From: Avena insularis
Lineage: Eukaryota > Streptophyta > Magnoliopsida > Poales > Poaceae
Direction: 5' to 3'
Assembly (NCBI GenBank): GCA_023614405.1
Contig: JAJUPC010000038.1
Span: forward strand, 558,001-622,000
DNA length: 64,000 nucleotides
Below are positions 35,131 to 46,500 of the stretch, one piece after another; the first letter of the stretch is position 1; each line of letters starts with the position of its first letter. The notes beneath the pieces are model-generated. The model did not search any database and was not told where the DNA came from. It saw nothing but the letters and a program-made list of their open reading frames with translations. A program made the position numbers and the translations under genes.

Positions 35131-35540
35131 AATCAAGGGACGGGAGAGATCCGTGATGAAACTCTGAAGAGAGGAGCAGTCATCTTGAAGCCCAGCAACA
35201 AGGGACTCGGAGACCTTACGCTCCTCAGCGGCGGCTGTAACAGCAGCCTTGGCTCGCCCATCCGCCGAACTCGCCTCCTCCTTCGCTTCCTTCACCTCGC
35301 GCTCAAGATCGGCGATCCGCTTCTCAGCCGATCTCAACGCAGATTGAGCTGCCGTCAATTCACTCGCTGGGACGAGGCCCTGGCGGACCTCCTCTGCCTT
35401 CGCAGCAATCGCCTGGAGTCCCTTGTTCGCCTCTTGGACGGCGGCAAGTTCCTTCTCCGCGTGACGTTTCACAGCAAGCCGGTCGGCTGATTCACGCTGC
35501 AAACCCTGCGCAAAAGCCAAACAGTTAACAAAAACGAAAT

Positions 35541-35770
35541 CCTAAGTGACCACCTGCTTAAATTCAGCGACTAGGCACTCGGGGACTGGAGATCAAAAAT
35601 CCTAAGTGCCCACCCGCTGAAATTCAGCGACTAGGCACTCGGGGACTGGAGATCAAAAATCCTAAGTGCCCACCCGCTGAAATTCAGCGACTAGGCACTC
35701 GGGGACTGGAGATCAAAAATCCTAAGTGCCTACCCGCTGAAATTCAGCGACTAGGCACTCGGGGACTGGA
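35541..35770. repeat. Four tandem copies of a 60-bp unit
   Basis: CCTAAGTG starts copies at 35541, 35601, 35661 and 35721 with an exact 60-bp period. The last copy is 50 bp and stops before CGCGAG. Copies 2 and 3 look identical, copy 1 has several differences, copy 4 one. Each ends CACTCGGGGACTGGAGATC-like. It lies inside intron 3 (35506-35848) of the antisense gene. Confidence 0.97.
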
Positions 35771-38011
35771 CGCGAGAAACAAAAACAAGACACTAAAAGA
35801 ATCCGACCGCTCCAATTCAGCGGCCCGATCCTCGGGGACTGGACATACCTGGATGGCTGCGCCAAGTATGCCATGAAGCTGTATCGCGTCCATGGATGTG
35901 AGAAGAGCCGAAGTGTGCCCGCGACGCTGCTCGACCTCCGTCTCGGCGACCCCAGGTGCACGGATGGAGGGCGAGGTACCACTCGCCATAGCCACTCTGG
36001 CCATGAAGCGCGAGAAGGTTGCGATGGATGCGCCGGCACCAAAAGAGGTCGGCTCGGCTGCCCCAGAAGAGGGAGCACCCTCCTTGATCGTCAAGGCCGC
36101 CTCCGCCACAGGATCACTCGGAGCAACCATCGTGTCGTCAGACACCGTGACGATATCGTCGCCCTTGGCCTTCTTGGCACTATCCGTGGGGGCAACGACC
36201 TCGTCAGCCTTCCTCTTCCGAGAGGTGTCCTCCTCGGCGACGGCTGGCGGCACCTTGGCCATGGACGGGTGGCCTATCTTTTTAGCTCCAGTCCTACAAA
36301 TTGATTACATGAGCAAAGTGGTCCGAATACAACGAAAAACAAAGGCAGGTGAATAAAACTCACTTGGCGACTGGTAGGAACCGCAGCCCCGTGCGGATAC
36401 CAGCCGGCTTCTCCAGTTCGGGGCCCAGTTTATGACTGAGACCCATCTCCAGGACGTCATGTGCCCAAGACACGGACGGCTTCTTCGTCGTTGACACCAC
36501 GATAGGAGCCTCCGAAACATTTTCGGCGGGAGCCTCCCTGGGAGGTGAAGCCGCCGCGACCGGAGCAACCCTCGACCCAGAGACTGGGGTGAATGGGGGA
36601 GGCATCGAGGCCATAGGCGCCTCACTTAGGACGACGGCGACATCCGCCGCTGCCATCGTCTATGGCGCTTCATCCTTGGCCAGGCTGGTGGCGTCGGAGC
36701 TGCTTGCCGAATGAGGCGGAGATGCCTGTCTCACTGGCTTCATCTTCCTCTTTAGAGGGGCCTTCACCTACTTCTTCTTCTTCTTCGACGGAGTGGCCTG
36801 GCGACGCGAGGTGGTTTCGGGAAGTTCGTCATCGTCATCCTCGTGATGTTCGAGGCTTTTACTCGCCTCGAGTTATTGGCGACGCTGCCAGCGAGTTTCG
36901 CGAACCAATGGGCGACCTCTTTCGGACTCGTCGTAAATGCCGCTTCATCCCTCTCGATGCCGCCTTTGGCAAGAGGCGACTCGCCCCCGTCCCGGACGGA
37001 CGAGATCGAATTCTCGTCGTCTGCGGGCGGAATCCACCCTTCCACCACTTGAAATAACTGCAAAGAGCATAAGACAGTATCAGTATGACCGTGACTACAT
37101 TAACTGCGACTGCGAATGATAGAAAGTGACTTGCCGTCGGGGCTGGATGCTTCGCGGTGTAGGGGGCGACCCCGGCCTTCGCGTCCAGGTACAACGCCTG
37201 GGTGATCTTCTTCAGCGCCGGAATGTAATCCTCGAGTTTCCACTCGGCGAGGCAGGATTTCGTCGAGTCCTCCCGGCCCGTGTACTCGTACATATAGTGG
37301 TCACATCGGGCCAGGGGAACGAGTCGCCGCCCGAGCCAGCAGTTGTACAAGATGATGGTCTGAAGACCTTCTTCTTCAGGCCGCGGATGGTTTGAAGCAT
37401 CTCATCCACGACCATCCGCTGGTCTGTTGGGAGCTTGCCGACTTGGAGTCGGTGCGGTTCGGGCCGGTCGGCGGAGTATCTTGGGATCGCCACCTCACCC
37501 ATTGGAGTCGCCTCGGTGACGTAAAACCAAGAATTCTTCCACTCGCTCGCCGCCTTGGCTGGTAGCATCAGATCAAAAAAGGAAGACTTCGACTTCAATT
37601 GAAACGTCAAGCCGCCCGCAGCAAGCATTGGGCCACCTGCTTCTTCGCGACTGATCCTCCCGTGGAACAGATCTTGCCACAGGGGAAAGTAGGGCCTGCG
37701 GCCAGTAGCACTCATGAGCATACGAAAATGGCGAGCTGCTCGATGCTGTGCGGGCCCAGGTCCGACGGCTGGATCCCGTAGAAGGCGCAGAAGCGCCGTA
37801 AGAAAAGAGATGTGGGGAATCCTAGCCCCTGTTCCAGGTGGCTGGTGAAGAAGACGAACTCTCCCTCGCGCGTGTCCGAAGTCACCTCTCCGGCCACGGG
37901 GATGCACCACCTGCCGGCGCGCAGGATCCCCGCTTCCTTGAAGGACGCCAGTAGCGCTCTCGTACACTTGGACCTACCCCATGGCTCGGTGGAGGGGGCC
38001 ATTGGCGACAA

Positions 38012-38448
38012 GGTTTGTGGAGGTCGGAGGATTTTGGATTGGCTGGATCGCGCGATGCGAGGAAAGCGGAGAAAGTGCTAATCGGAGGAAATGACGAGGG
38101 GTGGTTTTCTGATCGCCTACCATTCCCTTTATATAGCGGTTGTTACCCGCCAAATCAGGGAGTCGTTACTACGCGGTGATTACGCCAAAAGTTACCGTTG
38201 GATTACCCCAACGGCTAGTTTTGACTGCGTTTGACGGTCCAACTTCAGCCACTCGTCTCGCCGACCCGATCACTACAACAGTGACTAAATATTTCGCCGA
38301 CCCGTTCGCCAAAGCTGCGACCAAAATGACTAGTTTTCTACTTTATTCAGGAGCCCGCCACCGATTCGACTGGATGTCCGCATTGAACCCGTATGCTCCG
38401 ACTGCCAGCGACCACCTGCGTCCAATCGACGACGGCCTCGGGGACTAC
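38012..38448. other. gypsy-2 region before 3' LTR, with purine-rich tract
   Basis: Upstream of the antisense gene start, so it probably holds that gene's promoter (minus strand ATATAAAGGG near 38132-38141 is TATA-like). Ends with GGCCTCGGGGACTAC directly before the LTR start TGATGGGG, the likely polypurine tract. Confidence 0.6.
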
Positions 38449-38938
38449 TGATGGGGATATGCCTACCGGGGTATACCCAGCAGAACGTTTCCGACCGGCC
38501 CAGGAACTGGCTAGTGGGCCTGCAAGACGGCGACTGGATCGAGGCCTGGCGTGGATCCAAGCGACTGGAAGATGAAGGCCCAGGAGAGTAGATAGGCCCA
38601 GTCGGATTAGGCTAAACGAGTACCGAAGCCTTAACTGATTCGGTTGAGATATGTAAACCCTAGGGGGAGGTGAGTCTATATAAACCTCCCTACAGGGCGT
38701 GTAGATGCACGTTCCATCATACACCCAAGCGACTCGCCGCCTAGCCGTCGAGCTCGCCCCATTGTACCTCCATCATAATACAATCTAGCAGGAGTAGGTC
38801 TTTACCCTCCGGGGGGCGAACCTGGGTAAAACCCTGTGTATCCGCCCTCATCTCGCACCGCAGATGGCTGGCCGCCCTTGCCCTTTGTTCTACTACTCAC
38901 TGCCGATTGCAGCATCTTCCGTGACCATTCCCACGACA
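38449..38938 (+). repeat. gypsy-2 3' LTR
   Basis: 490 bp, TGATGGGGATATGCC...CACGACA, followed by the TATTA duplication. Complete relative to the 5' copy. TATA at 38676-38684. Confidence 0.95.
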
Positions 38939-38943
38939 TATTA

Positions 38944-39629
38944 TGATGCTTCTCTCCAAGGGCTCGGTTGTGTGTTGATGCAAGATGGTCATGTAGTGGC
39001 CCATGCTTCTCGGCAGTTGAAGCCACATGAGAACAATTATCCAACCCATGATCTCGAGCTCACCGCTGTTGTTCATGCTCTCAAGAAATGGCGACATTAC
39101 CTCATCGGTAACCTCGAATCATCAAAGCCTAAAGTATCTCTTCACCTAGCCAGATCTGAATCTCAGGTAGAGACGATGGTTGGTACTCATCAAAGATTAT
39201 GATTTGGGTCTCAACTACCAACCCGGCAAAGCCAATGTCGTAGCTGATGCGCTAAGTCAGAAGTCTTATTGCAACAATCTGATGATTTCACAAGCCCCAC
39301 CTGTTCTCTACGAGGAAATCAAGCGTCTTAACCTTGAAGTGGTTCCTTGTGGATTCCTTGATAACCGCAAAATAAAATCTTCTCTAGAGGATAAAATCAA
39401 GGAAGCTCAAAAGCAAGATGATGAAGTTACCAAGATCAAAGAACGTGTTGCAAGAGGTGAAGCTAAATGTTTCTCCGTTAATGATCAAGGTATTCTATAC
39501 TTCAGTAACCGGCTAGTGGTTCCAAACAGTCAGAAAATTAAAGATCTAATTCTTCTGGAAGCTCACGAATCCCCTCTATCTATCCATCCTGGTGGTACCA
39601 AGATGTACCGAGATCTCCGTCAAAGATTC
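38944..39629 (+). pseudogene. gypsy-1 RNase H and integrase N-terminus
   Basis: Resumes pol after gypsy-2: [48 protein letters not shown]. Small deletions near 39115-39150 shift the frame through the following RNase H motif, and the frame is restored as [24 protein letters not shown]. Then the integrase zinc-finger half HPGGTKMYRDL. TAG at 39630-39632 (tryptophan position, CTGG to CTAG context). Confidence 0.92.
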
Positions 39630-39632
39630 TAG

Positions 39633-40850
39633 TGGAGTGGGATGAAACCAGAAATCGCTCGCTTTGTTGCAGAGTGTGACATTTGCCGTCGTGTAAAGGC
39701 TGAACACCAAAGGCATGTTGGACTACTTCAACCGTTGAAAATTCCTGAGTGGAAATGGGATGAAATTGGTATGGATTTTATTACTGGACTCCCAAGGACA
39801 CAAGAAGCAAATGATGCCATATGGGTAATAGTTGATCGGTTATCTAAAGTTGCTCATTTCCTTCTGGTTCGAGAAACTATCCGTGCTAGTCAAATGGCTG
39901 AGCTATACATCTCTCGGATCATCGTTCTTCATGGTGTTCCCAAGAAGATCATCTCTGATCGTGGAAGTTTGTTTACTTCCAAATTCTGGCAAAAGTTTGC
40001 AAGAAGCAATGGGAACTCATGTCTCCTTCAGCACAACCTATCATCCTAAAACCGGTGGTCAAACTGAAAGAGTGAATCAAATTCTTGAAGACATGCTCAG
40101 AGCGTGTGTCATATCCTTTGGAAAGAACTGGGAGAAATGTCTTCCTTTTGCGGAGTTCTCCTATAACAACAGTTTTCAATCTAGCTTGGGCATGGAACCT
40201 TTCCAATTCCTGCATGGCAGAACATGTCGAACACCGCTGAATTGGACAGAAACCGGCAAAAGACAATTCTTTGGTCCGGACATGATCCAAGAAGTAGAAG
40301 ATCAAGTTCGCATAATTCGAGAGCGTCTGAAGGCCGCTCAATCTCGATAGAAGATCAACTACGATCGTCATCATCTTGATGTTCATTATGAAGTTGGTGA
40401 TCAAGTTTACCTCCGGGTCACTCCTCTGAAGGGTGTCCATCGATTCGGTATCAAAGGCAAATTGGCTCCTCGCAATGTTGGTCTCTTTCGCATTCTCTCC
40501 AAGCGGGGTGAGCTTGCCTACCAATTGGATCTACCTTCAACTTTTCTAGAGGTTCATGATGTTTTTCATGTGTCTCAACTCAAGCATTGCTTCAAAGATC
40601 TCATTTGTGGTGTGGACCATGAAACTTTTGATCTCCAAGATGATCTAACCTACCGAGAATACCCTGTTCGTATTCTTGATGAAACCGAGCACAAGACTCG
40701 TCGTCAAACCATCAAGTTCCTGAAAGTTCAATGTCTCATCACTCTGAGTCATAAGCAACCTGGGAACGCGAAGATCGTCTTCGATCTAAGTACCCCGCCT
40801 TCTTATCTAAAACCTAGGAATCTCGGGTCGAGATTATTGTAAGTGGGGTA
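39633..40850 (+). pseudogene. gypsy-1 integrase core and chromodomain
   Basis: CDICRRVKAEHQRHVG finishes the HHCC finger; then MDFITGLP, VDRLSKVAHF, ISDRGSLFTSKFW and, after a frameshift near 40010, GGQTERVNQI (catalytic glutamate), FAEFSYNNSFQSSLGM and GRTCRTPLNW. TAG at 40348-40350 follows LKAAQSR. The tail has GDQVYLRVTPLKG, KGKLAPRNVGLFRIL and, in the last 50 codons, a chromodomain-like YREYPVRILDETEHKTRRQTIKFLKVQ, damaged after that. It ends with the TCTCGGGTCGAGA signature before the purine tract. Confidence 0.92.
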
Positions 40851-40854
40851 GAGC
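40841..40854 (+). other. gypsy-1 polypurine tract
   Basis: AAGTGGGGTAGAGC immediately upstream of the 3' LTR start TGTAACATACC. Confidence 0.75.
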
Positions 40855-43546
40855 TGTAACATACCATCTCTTGTGTAATATAAATAAGGACATGTTTGAG
40901 CATTGCATGCATGCATAACACTTGCACTTTGTTTCAACTAAAGAAGTACAAACAAAACCCTAAAACCCTAATAGTTTTCCCTCTCTTTTTGAATCAATGC
41001 AAATGGTTCCATATTTTGAAAATTCTCAAATGCATGGAGCTCAAATAGTTACAAGTGCTCCTTATTGTATCCATAAACTTTACAAAAGTTTCTGTAAAAT
41101 TTAAAAGATTCAAAACAGATTTGAAATCCAAATTACAAAAGGGAAATCAGAAATAGAAATAGAAAAACATTTCTGGAAATAAAAAATCTAACTAACCTAG
41201 CTACTGGGTCGCAGCCCATCGCCTTCTCTCTCCCTGGCGCGTGCAGGAAGACCACCCGGAGTCCAAGCCTGGCCCAGCAGCAGCCCGTCCCTAGCCCCGT
41301 ACCGCTTCAGCCTCTCTGTCTCGCGTCGTCTTCGTCGACGACGAGCAGCAGCTCGCTGTCGCGCCGCCCGCCGTCCGTCGTCGCTGGCGTGCGCCAGGAT
41401 TCGTGCCGCCGCTCTGGTCGTCTATAAACCGCCATCGTAGCCACCGACGAACCCTAGCTCGCCATTTTCCCCCTCTCCCTAACTCTCTAGCGCCATGACC
41501 GAACCCTAGCTGCACCGGTGATGCGTCGCCCCGCCGTCTCCGGCCACCTCACTGCCAGTCGAGGCCTCCGTTGGAACCGCCTCATCGCGAAGCTCATCTC
41601 CACCGAAGGAATTGACCCCGCGTGCTTCGAATCCTCACCATCGACCTCTTCTCTCCCGACACTGTCCGCCGCTCTCCGACGACGATTCTGATGCTTCCCG
41701 ATCGCGCCTCGCCTCGCCGACCCCTCCGTTGCATCCGTGGTGAGCCTGTGGTCCTCACAGTCCTCCTCTCTCGCCTCCTCTCGCTCTCTGTCGCCGGCGC
41801 CATGAGCATCTGCAAGCCCCGCCGCCGCGCGTCGCCATGTGTCGTGCTCTGATGACCATCCCAGGGCGGTGCCGCCACTATCTGGCTCCCCGCGACGCCC
41901 TCTCTCTATCGCGCCCCTCCATGCATCCAGGCGAGCACGGGATCATTGGATCCTTGCTCGATCCGAGGGTGAGCTCCATTGCTGATGTCATGCTGACATC
42001 AGCATGGGGCAATAACTCTTTTATTAATTATTTTGTAAATAGAAAATAATATGACAGGTGGGCCATACCTGTCAGGGTTTTAATAATTTCTGTAAACATT
42101 TTCTGAAAATAATAAAAGTCTGACATGTGGGCCCAAGTTTGGAAATTAATTTAAATATTCCAAAAATGTTTAAAATGAATTAAAATTTGGGAAATTCATA
42201 ACTAATTCATTTTAAATCAGAAAAATACAAATAATATACGAAAATGTTTAGAAAAATGAAACCTACCCAACTAAGCTATAATCATACATTGTTAATCAAC
42301 TTTGACATCAAGTTTAATTAGAAGAACCAATTGAACCCCATAGGTGATTCCGATGTTCTCCCTGTTTTAGGGTTTGGATCTTCGGAACCCCCTTTAAAGT
42401 GATAAAGCAAGCCTTAGGGTTCAATCCAACACTATTTAACTTGTCATATCATCCATATTGTATGAGCATTACACATGCCATGTGTTGAGTGTTGCTTTCT
42501 CTTTCCGGTGATTGGTTCTCGCCAATAGGAACCGAACCTGAAGCTAAAGTCAACGCCACCGAAGAGCAGTACCAGACCAACAACAGACAAGGCAAGCGAA
42601 GCCCCACTCATACATATGAATCCTATGATTACAAAGTATTTTATTCTCATCATATACCGCTGAGTAACCCTGTCTGATGCATGTTATTCTTGGTGAACTA
42701 TATTACCTGATCCACCGCTCCTAGCATAACTAGGGTTTGGCTTATGAGCGTTGCTAGTGCCACAAGTTCGGTCAAGCTTAGCCATGCTTAGTGTTTCGAT
42801 GCTGATCATTCAAGTGATGCACCGGAGATGTGAATGAATCTAGTATGGTAGGTTGTGGTGATGTGATCAGAGATGAATGATAAACATGGTAAGGCTCGTA
42901 TGTGAGGCCACGTGGGTTGTGGTTTTTGTAGTCCCATACTTGCCACCCCTAGGACCCGACGTTCTTGCCTCTTGAACCAAGACGAGCGTACAACCACACG
43001 AGGGCCTGGAAACCCCCTCGACCAACTAACTTGCCTAGTAGATTTCATGAGTCACATAGTTCGAGCTTTCCATTCAACATACGCATATTGGTTGTTACTG
43101 AATGGAGGTGAAGGAGGTGCATTCATACAGGTAGGTAAGCGTGGCAGGGAATGGGAGATGCTCGGCATCCGTAATCTCAAACCCTGTTCATATCACTAGG
43201 GACCGACTTTGGGACTCGACCCGTTATGGCGACATCTCCTTAGTGCATGACTCATGATCTCGGCGAAAGTAGGGTAAAGGTCGTGGTCAACCACTCTCTG
43301 TTGGCCTTCCAGGGAAGAGGGCTAATAATTTGGCATTAAGAATCGGTTGGTACGTGTGGGTAAAGTTGTGCACCCTAGGTTATTAATCTTTTGAATCTTT
43401 GTGTCCACGATTATGGACGACTTGGGAACGGACGTGAAGATCATAGAGAACTATAACCGAATGATAAAACTTGTCAGCTAAAGTGAGATCCGGAATACTT
43501 CCTCCGGGTTGTTGAGGGGGTAGTCCGGGAAGAGTTGTTCAGTTGA
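40855..43546 (+). repeat. gypsy-1 3' LTR, first part
   Basis: Matches 11470-13353 and 22412-23231 of the 5' LTR, without the copia-2 insertion, which confirms that copia-2 came later. TATA-like TCTATAAA near 41421. It ends at CAGTTGA where gypsy-3 begins. Frames at 41291-42049 are LTR shadows. Confidence 0.92.
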
Positions 43547-46500
43547 TGTGGCGCCCCGCAAAAACCACTAATAGAAAATCGCGTTGTTTTTGTGTATTGC
43601 ATCATCATGACCGCATGCTCATGTCATCATGCCACATTGCATTTGAGCATCGTCATCATCATGCATTTGTTTGTCTGAAACTATTTTCCGAAAAACATTT
43701 TTGGTTTTCTAAATACCCCGCCTTTATTTCAAAATCCAAAACCCGGGTCTCCGGATTATTTTGTTTCGTCTACCAATGGATTTCAAAAGCCCTGTTTAAA
43801 ATAATAAAATATTTTTTTTATTTTTTTAGGGGCAGCCGTACCGGGCCGATCCGACCCAGTCGGCCACCCCCAGTACCAAAAACCAGACTACCCAAGACTT
43901 TTCCTACCTAACCGTAACCAACCCAGTCCCCAGCCACATCACCCCGTCCTATCGCAAACCGCCACCTCATCACCTCCCCAACCCCACCACTCCCAGCCCT
44001 CCACCTCACCTCCCTGGTCCACCTCACCCCCTGGACCCCTAATCCCCACCCACCAGCCGCCACACCGTTCCCACGTTCCCCACTGCTGGCCCACTCCCCT
44101 GGCCTTCCCACACCCTGGGTGTTGACCGTTCCTGGCCCCACCACCTGCTGACCCCCCACTTCCACGCGACCCACCCAGCGTCTCCCTGGCCGCTCCCGTC
44201 GCCCGGTCCCACCACCTGGGGCAACCCCGAGACCGCCCCACCTCCTCCCGCACGTGTTTCCCCACCCCATCTTCTCCTTCCTCGCTCTCCCGTCACCAAC
44301 CCCTCCTCCACCGCCCGCTCCAGCCACCTCCCCGCCTCTCTCCAGTACCGCCCGGAGGCGCGACCCTCCTTCCGCCTCGTCAGCAGCCGCCGTGGCCGCC
44401 CCTGCAGCGGACCCGCCTCTCTCGGCCGCGGGCACCTCGTCGTCGTCCCCCTGTCCCCGGCCGCCGTCCTGCACGCCCGCGACCTCGGCCGCGTGCGCCT
44501 CCTTCCTCGCCGGGGACCCCCTCGCCCTAGCCGCCTCCCTCGCCTGTAGAGCGCCGCGGCCCCAAACCCTCGGTGGCCCCCGCGGCCCCGAGCCCGCGAC
44601 CGCCTAGCCGCCCTCCCCCTCCTCGCGCCGTCTGTCTCGCCCTTCCCGGCGCCTCGACCTCCGCCCCATCGTCGCCGGCGTCGCCTCGTGCCCTCGCGCG
44701 CCCTCGCCCGTCTCCTCTCTGGCCGCCGCCCCGCGAAGCCAACCGCCTGCGCCCGTCTCACCGGAGCATGGCCGGCCCGTCCTGCGCCGCCGCCCCGCGG
44801 GCTTCCTCTCCGCGGCTCCACCTCTGGCGGCCCTCTGCACCTCTGCAGGCGCCGCCCTCCTCGCCCTTGTCGTGGAGTCCCTGGCGGCCGTGTCCCTGCT
44901 CGCCCCGCCCGGCGCCCTAGCTTCGTCGTCCGCAAGCCTGAGTCCGAGCGCTTCACCTCGAGTGGCTCTCCTCGCTTGAGTCCCTCTGCCTCATGTATCT
45001 GCCTGTCCGGGTGTGGCCTTGGTGTGTCGATGGTGAGTGAGGTGTTGGGCTGGCTCAAGCCAATAGAGGACTGCCGTTTCGAGTTGCTGTCAAGATCTTC
45101 GGTAGATCATCTGTCTCGGGATCCCGTGCTTGCAAGATCAACACATGAACTCCAAGACCGACACGCCAAGATCTTCCCGACGTCAGGGCCATCGATATGG
45201 TTCCAACAAGATCGCCACACGGATCTGAAGCCGATCCAAAGACACCTGATTCGAAGACCGACCAGTTCGCCGAGGACCGCTCCCGGACCCCGAAGACCGA
45301 ACCGACACGCCAAGTTCTTCCTCTCGGATCCGAGAACACCGAGACCCCGGTGCGACAAGTACTCCTTCCCGGACGCCAAGTTTGCCGAGAACCCGGATGC
45401 CAAGGTCGCTGACACGGAACGACAAGACCTCCTTCCGCACCGATGCCGACGACGTCGCACGCCAAGTTCTTCTTACGCCAAGACCGACCCGATACGAGGA
45501 CCCGACAAGATCTTCGTGACGACAAGATCGGTACCGACCAGGGCGGATCCGATGTGCCCTCGACGCCAACCAAGTTCTTCTTCTCGGATGCGACAAGATC
45601 GACTTCCGTTGTCCGAGAACGATCTCGTCGAGCCGTTCTCCCGTCGAACCTTGAGACTTACCCCGAATCCCCCCGGAACCAAGATCTGCCGTACCCAGAT
45701 GTATGACCCATTTATCCGAGACCCCTATTTTTATAATATGACATTATCAACTGATGCATATTAAATTGTTCATGCATGCATACTTGTCTGTGGTTTGGGG
45801 GCATTATGCCAATTCATCTCATAATTAAATATGGAGTCTATATGCGGGATATCTTTGTCTTATTCCGGACTCCAATTAAATTGGCATAGCGAACCGAAGC
45901 CATGTTTTGTCTTGCTAATCTAACATTTAATTTGCGGGGTAGATAAATAACTTGAACCGTTTAATTAAATGTCGGGACCCCGGTTCCGCTTAATATGGCC
46001 TAAATGCATCGCACCTTTGCCATGTCATACATCATACATGCATCATGCCCGATTTTCTACCATAGTATTAAATAGTCCATCTGGTGTTTCTTCTAGTGCT
46101 TTGCTTCTTCACGGATTAGGCCGATGAGTTGATGCGAGTGTCGACCCGATCTTCGGATAAACCTTCGACAATGTTTTCAGGCGAGCATCTCCCCTTTTCT
46201 ACCTATCTTACTTTTATAGTATTTATTTCCCTCCTGTTGATCTATTGCTATCTTTGTTGCGATGCTCTAGTTTTCGTACCCGTGATATCCCTTGCAGCCT
46301 TATATTGCCTTGGACACATCCTATTACCTGTTGATTGGTAGCTAGTTGGACTTGCGCGTCGTAGTCGCTTGCTCAAGTGCTGTTGCGTGTTGTCAAGTAC
46401 CTCAGTTGTTGGAGTATTGCCGTGTGTTTAATGTTGGAGATGGTCATGGTTTTAATTACTGTTTAACAACTAAAATTGAAAGTAGGTAAATGCAGAGGCA

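Larger units (their letters stand above)
34475..38011 (-). pseudogene. Antisense multi-exon gene inside gypsy-2
   Basis: Five exons on the strand opposite gag-pol: 38011-37135 (or 37131), 37057-36364, 36293-35849, 35505-35130, 35052-34475. Introns 2-4 are GT-AG (donors GTGAGT, GTATGT, GTGAGT; acceptors TTTGTAG, TGCGCAG, ACACAG) and keep phase across all three joins. Intron 1 keeps frame only with a GC donor (GCAAGT). Exon 1 has GEFVFFTSHLEQGLGFP, FCAFYGIQPSDL and WKNSWFYV, resembling the plant domain called putative gypsy type transposon (PF04195-like). Exon 3 is basic, then Ala/Ser-rich; exon 4 is a strong coiled coil (SALRSAEKRIADLEREVKEA). Broken by frameshifts near 37720, 37360 and 36800 and stops at 36768 and 36660. 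Function unknown. Confidence 0.8.
26850..38938 (+). mobile_element. gypsy-2, TAT-lineage Ty3/gypsy inserted in gypsy-1 pol
   Basis: Plus-strand element of 12089 bp with perfect target duplications TATTA (26845-26849, 38939-38943). Short LTRs: 26850-27299 and 38449-38938. Primer site TGGCGCCCACCG at 27301. It carries gag, DGGSS-type protease, RT, RNase H, integrase without chromodomain, then a 4.8-kb region holding an antisense spliced gene, repeats and the purine tract. The protease form, extra RNase H and long 3' region fit the TAT lineage. It is GC-rich compared with its host element. Pol has at least four TAG stops and several frameshifts. LTRs differ at about 14 sites plus a 45-bp deletion. 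Confidence 0.95.

Noticed and set aside
44039..45764. Overlapping open frames of 339 codons (minus) and 358 codons (plus)
   Set aside because: They lie in a very GC-rich LTR where stops are rare on both strands; low-complexity Pro/Arg/Ala translations, no domain, no splice or family support.
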